Source: CAZFCK01 sp964517355 (GTDB lineage: Bacteria > Desulfobacterota > Desulfovibrionia > Desulfovibrionales > Desulfovibrionaceae). From it: DNA of 6,584 nt. Under the pieces are notes generated by a model. The model had not been told where the DNA came from. It made no database searches and worked only from the letters and a program-made list of their open reading frames with translations. The position numbers and the translations under genes are program-made. Location: positions 1-6,584 of the forward strand of contig CAZFCK010000253.1 in assembly GCA_964517355.1 (NCBI GenBank), in the 5' to 3' direction. Positions 3,808-6,584 of this stretch are shown in pieces; position 1 is the stretch's first letter; each line of letters begins with the position of its first letter.

Positions 3808-6528
3808 ATGCAAAAACAGCTTGACCATCCCTGGCATCATCTTCCCGTCCAAAAAGTGTCCAATCTTATCGAAGCCAATAGCGAAGCGGGATTGACGGCG
3901 GCGGAAGCCAAACGCCGCCTTGATCTTTACGGCCCCAACGCCATCGCAACGGCCAAAGGCAAAAGCGCGCTGCAACGGTTTCTCCTGCAATTTCACCAGC
4001 CCTTGATCTATATTTTGATCGCGGCGGCCGTGATCACGGCCGCCTTGAAAGAATGGGTGGACTCCGGCGTCATTACCGGCGTCGTGCTGGTCAACGCCAT
4101 CATCGGCTATTTCCAGGAGTCCAAGGCGCTGCAGGCACTGGCGGCACTGGCAAAAACCATGGTCACGGAAGCAACCGTGCTGCGCGACGGCACCATAAAG
4201 CACATCAATGCCGAGGAACTCGTTCCCGGCGACCTAGTCGTTTTGCGCTCCGGAGACAAGGTTCCGGCGGACCTGCGGCTTGAAAACGTCCGTGAATTGC
4301 GCGTGGATGAAAGCGCCCTCACCGGGGAATCCCTCCCCGTGCATAAAAATGAAAACATCTTTCAAGAGGAAACCACTCTCGCGGAACGCGGCAACATGGC
4401 CTACGCCAGCACTCTCGTCACCTATGGAACGGCGCGCGGCATCGTGGTGGCCACTGCCGAAAAAACAGAGATCGGCCGCATTTCCGAACTCATCGCCCAA
4501 GCCGATGAATTGCAGACGCCGCTGACGCGCAAGATCGCCTCGTTCAGCCACGTCTTGCTCTGGGTCATCCTGGCTCTGGGCGGCGCCACCTTTCTCGCCG
4601 GACTACTGCGGGGCGAACCCATGGTGGATATGTTCATGGCCGCCATCGCTCTGGCCGTGGGAGCCATTCCCGAAGGCCTTCCGGCCGCGGTCACCGTGAT
4701 TCTGGCTATGGGCGTTTCGCGCATGGCAAAACGGCGCGCCATCATCCGCAAGCTCCCCGCCGTGGAAACCCTCGGCTCCACCACCGTGATCTGCACCGAC
4801 AAGACCGGCACGCTGACGGAAAATCAAATGACGGTCCTGGAGATTATCGTCGATAACGCCAGCTATGTAACCGAGGGGCTCGGCTATGACCCCAATGGCA
4901 TTGTAGCGGCCCAAAAAGGCGAGGCGGACGAAGTTTTGCATGAATGCCTGCGCGCGGGCCTGCTTTGCAACGACGCGCTCCTGGTGTTCGAAGACGAACG
5001 CTATGGCGTGAAGGGCGATCCCACCGAGGGGGCGCTCATCGTTTCCGCGCGTAAAGCTGGTCTGGACAAGGAGCAAATTGAAAAAACCATGCCCCGCATC
5101 GACGCCATTCCTTTTGAATCGGAACATCAATACATGGCCACTCTGCATGACGCCGAGTCCGGACGCATGGCCTACGCAAAAGGCGGTCTGGAAGTCATGC
5201 TCCAACGCTGCGATATGATTTTTGGCGCAGAAGGCACGGTGCGCGATCTGGATGCCGCTCAATGCCGGGAAATCGAAGCCCAGGCCAACTCCCTGGCCGC
5301 CAAAGGCATGCGCGTACTGGCTTTGGCCCGGAAACCCTTTGCCAAGGACGTTTCCTTCATCAATCACGACGACATGCAAAGCGGTCTGATTTTTCTGGGA
5401 CTGCAGGGAATGATCGATCCGCCCCGCCAGGAAGCCCTTGAAGCTGTTGCCGCCTGCATCGAGGCCGGCGTCACCGTGAAAATGATAACAGGCGACCATG
5501 CCGTCACCGCGCTGGCCATCGCCAAAGAACTCGGCATCGCCCAACAAAACCCCAGTGAACAGCTCACGCTCACGGGTCAGGATCTGGCAAAACTCTCCGA
5601 CAAGGAGCTTGAGCGGGAAGCGCACAGGGTACATGTTTTCGCCCGGGTGACGCCTGAACAAAAACTCCGTCTGGTCAAAGCGCTGCAATCCAAAGGGAAT
5701 GTGGTGGCCATGACCGGAGACGGCGTTAACGACGCACCGGCATTGAAGCAGGCCGACATCGGCACCGCCATGGGGCAGGCCGGCACCGACGTGGCCAAGG
5801 AAGCCGCGGACATAATCCTTACGGACGACAATTTCGCCTCCATTGAAGCCGCTGTGGAAGAGGGTCGCGGTGTTTTCGACAACCTGATAAAATTCATCGT
5901 CTGGACCATCCCCACCAATCTCGGAGAAGGCCTGGTCATCCTTACGGCCATATTTCTGGGCGTCACCCTGCCCATTTTACCCGTACAAATCCTTTGGATA
6001 AACATGACCACTGCCGGCACTCTTGGATTAATGCTCGCCTTCGAGCCCAAGGAGGCGGGCATTATGCAACGCCCCCCACGTGATCCGAAAGTCCCCTTGC
6101 TGGGCAAGGAACTGTTGTTCCGCGTGCTCATGGTCGGTTCGCTGCTGATGCTCGTGGCCTTTGCCCTGTTTGAGATAGAACTCGCGCGAGGGCAAAACCT
6201 GAACTCCGCGCGCACCGTGGCGGTCAACGTCTTTGTGATGGTGGAGGCCTTCTATCTTTTCAACTGCCGATCGTTGGAGCGCTCCGTGTTCAAACTGGGC
6301 TTAGGCAGCAACCCCTGGGTCGTTTTCGGCTTCGGCCTCATGATCGTGCTGCAGTTGTTTTACACGTACATACCATTCATGAACACGGCCTTTCACAGCG
6401 CGCCCATCGGTTTGCGCGCCTGGATGGAGATCATCATCGCCGGGGTGCTCGTGTACATGCTCGTGGAGTGGGAAAAACGCTTGCGCCTCGGCGCGCTCCG
6501 TAAGGAGGCGGCCCGGCGCGCAGCTTAG
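3808..6528 (+). CDS. P2-type cation-transporting ATPase (calcium-pump-like) with an altered M6 site
   Basis: This 906-residue inner-membrane pump is full length for P2 ATPases, which couple ATP hydrolysis to cation export. Domains in order: N-terminal cation-ATPase region (about 8-60); M1-M2 (65-101); actuator domain with TGES (172-175); M3-M4 (249-302) with PEGLP (288-292); phosphorylation motif DKTGT with Asp331; nucleotide-binding domain with KGDPTE (402-407); TGD (561-563); TGDGVND (636-642); M5-M10 (about 692-888). There is no N-terminal heavy-metal-binding domain or CPC motif, which argues against copper or zinc export. Compared with SERCA, Glu289 (M4), Asn704 and Glu707 (M5), Asn732 and Thr735 (M6) and Glu813 (M8) are kept, but the shared M6 aspartate (SERCA Asp800) is Ala736. 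Calcium is therefore plausible but uncertain; manganese, sodium or another ion is possible. AAGGA at 3797-3801, 6 bases before the ATG, supports the start. Confidence 0.95.
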   Translation: MQKQLDHPWHHLPVQKVSNLIEANSEAGLTAAEAKRRLDLYGPNAIATAKGKSALQRFLLQFHQPLIYILIAAAVITAALKEWVDSGVITGVVLVNAIIGYFQESKALQALAALAKTMVTEATVLRDGTIKHINAEELVPGDLVVLRSGDKVPADLRLENVRELRVDESALTGESLPVHKNENIFQEETTLAERGNMAYASTLVTYGTARGIVVATAEKTEIGRISELIAQADELQTPLTRKIASFSHVLLWVILALGGATFLAGLLRGEPMVDMFMAAIALAVGAIPEGLPAAVTVILAMGVSRMAKRRAIIRKLPAVETLGSTTVICTDKTGTLTENQMTVLEIIVDNASYVTEGLGYDPNGIVAAQKGEADEVLHECLRAGLLCNDALLVFEDERYGVKGDPTEGALIVSARKAGLDKEQIEKTMPRIDAIPFESEHQYMATLHDAESGRMAYAKGGLEVMLQRCDMIFGAEGTVRDLDAAQCREIEAQANSLAAKGMRVLALARKPFAKDVSFINHDDMQSGLIFLGLQGMIDPPRQEALEAVAACIEAGVTVKMITGDHAVTALAIAKELGIAQQNPSEQLTLTGQDLAKLSDKELEREAHRVHVFARVTPEQKLRLVKALQSKGNVVAMTGDGVNDAPALKQADIGTAMGQAGTDVAKEAADIILTDDNFASIEAAVEEGRGVFDNLIKFIVWTIPTNLGEGLVILTAIFLGVTLPILPVQILWINMTTAGTLGLMLAFEPKEAGIMQRPPRDPKVPLLGKELLFRVLMVGSLLMLVAFALFEIELARGQNLNSARTVAVNVFVMVEAFYLFNCRSLERSVFKLGLGSNPWVVFGFGLMIVLQLFYTYIPFMNTAFHSAPIGLRAWMEIIIAGVLVYMLVEWEKRLRLGALRKEAARRAA

Positions 6529-6536
6529 CGCCTTTT
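6515..6536 (+). terminator. Short terminator-like hairpin over the ATPase stop codon
   Basis: GGCGC (6515-6519) pairs with GCGCC (6528-6532) around an 8-base loop, followed at once by TTTT (6533-6536). The stem overlaps the TAG stop at 6526-6528. The stem and T run are short, so it is a weak candidate; the repeat that follows supplies further hairpins at 6538-6552 and 6563-6579 and may share the role. Confidence 0.35.
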
Positions 6537-6574
6537 CGCCTTGAAACAAGGCTCTCCCCTGAAACAATTTCCAA
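6526..6574 (+). repeat. Right arm of the flanking inverted repeat
   Basis: Bases 6533-6574 are the exact reverse complement of 1-42, with partial extension to 6526 inside the ATPase stop codon. The arm contains the hairpin GCCTTG-AAA-CAAGGC (6538-6552). Partly overlapping its end is a second hairpin, AACAATT (6563-6569) with AATTGTT (6573-6579) around TCC; its full second arm lies beyond the matched repeat. Unlike the left copy, no second long palindrome arm is present here. It begins 4 bases after the ATPase stop codon, so it must be transcribed with that gene unless transcription ends at once. Confidence 0.9.
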
Positions 6575-6584
6575 TTGTTCCAGG

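Noticed and set aside
4603..5688. Long minus-strand open frame of 361 codons
   Set aside because: It lies entirely inside the well-supported ATPase gene and is explained by the codon use of that gene on the opposite strand. Its product shows no domain pattern.

Overview
The window looks like chromosomal DNA of a Gram-negative bacterium. Its genes are moderately GC-rich, two neighbouring products carry Sec signal peptides, and the Shine-Dalgarno sites are strong. Codon style and protein flavour suggest a Desulfovibrio-like sulfate reducer, but this is an impression, not a proof. There are five genes, and no tRNA, rRNA, CRISPR array, transposase or integrase.

Layout. The left end (1-86) is a block of inverted repeats built on the core TGTTTCA/TGAAACA. 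Its first 42 bases recur exactly, in inverse orientation, at the right end (6533-6574), just after the last gene. A strong stem-loop terminator (104-149) and an AT-rich gene-free stretch (150-341) follow. Next comes a leftward gene for a small STAS-domain anti-sigma-factor antagonist (342-671). The rest of the genes run rightward: alpha-acetolactate decarboxylase (923-1816); a 350-base spacer with hairpins and candidate promoters; a small cysteine-rich exported protein (2167-2580); overlapping it by 13 bases, a periplasmic solute-binding protein (2568-3710); and a large P2-type cation-transporting ATPase (3808-6528).

How the genes work together. The acetolactate decarboxylase makes acetoin, a neutral overflow product. 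The STAS protein would act in a phosphorylation-controlled partner-switching module whose kinase and phosphatase lie elsewhere. The exported pair is a tight, probably translationally coupled operon. The ATPase has its own ribosome binding site and a possible promoter 97 bases after that operon. No single pathway ties all five genes together.

Most notable points. (1) The solute-binding protein carries a C-terminal cytidine-deaminase-fold domain in which all three zinc ligands and the catalytic glutamate are replaced, giving an exported pseudoenzyme fusion. (2) The acetolactate decarboxylase has an N-terminal extension that reads like a ribbon-helix-helix domain. (3) The ATPase keeps most of the calcium-pump ion ligands but has Ala where the M6 aspartate shared by both calcium sites normally sits. 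(4) A 42-base perfect inverted repeat brackets the whole segment.
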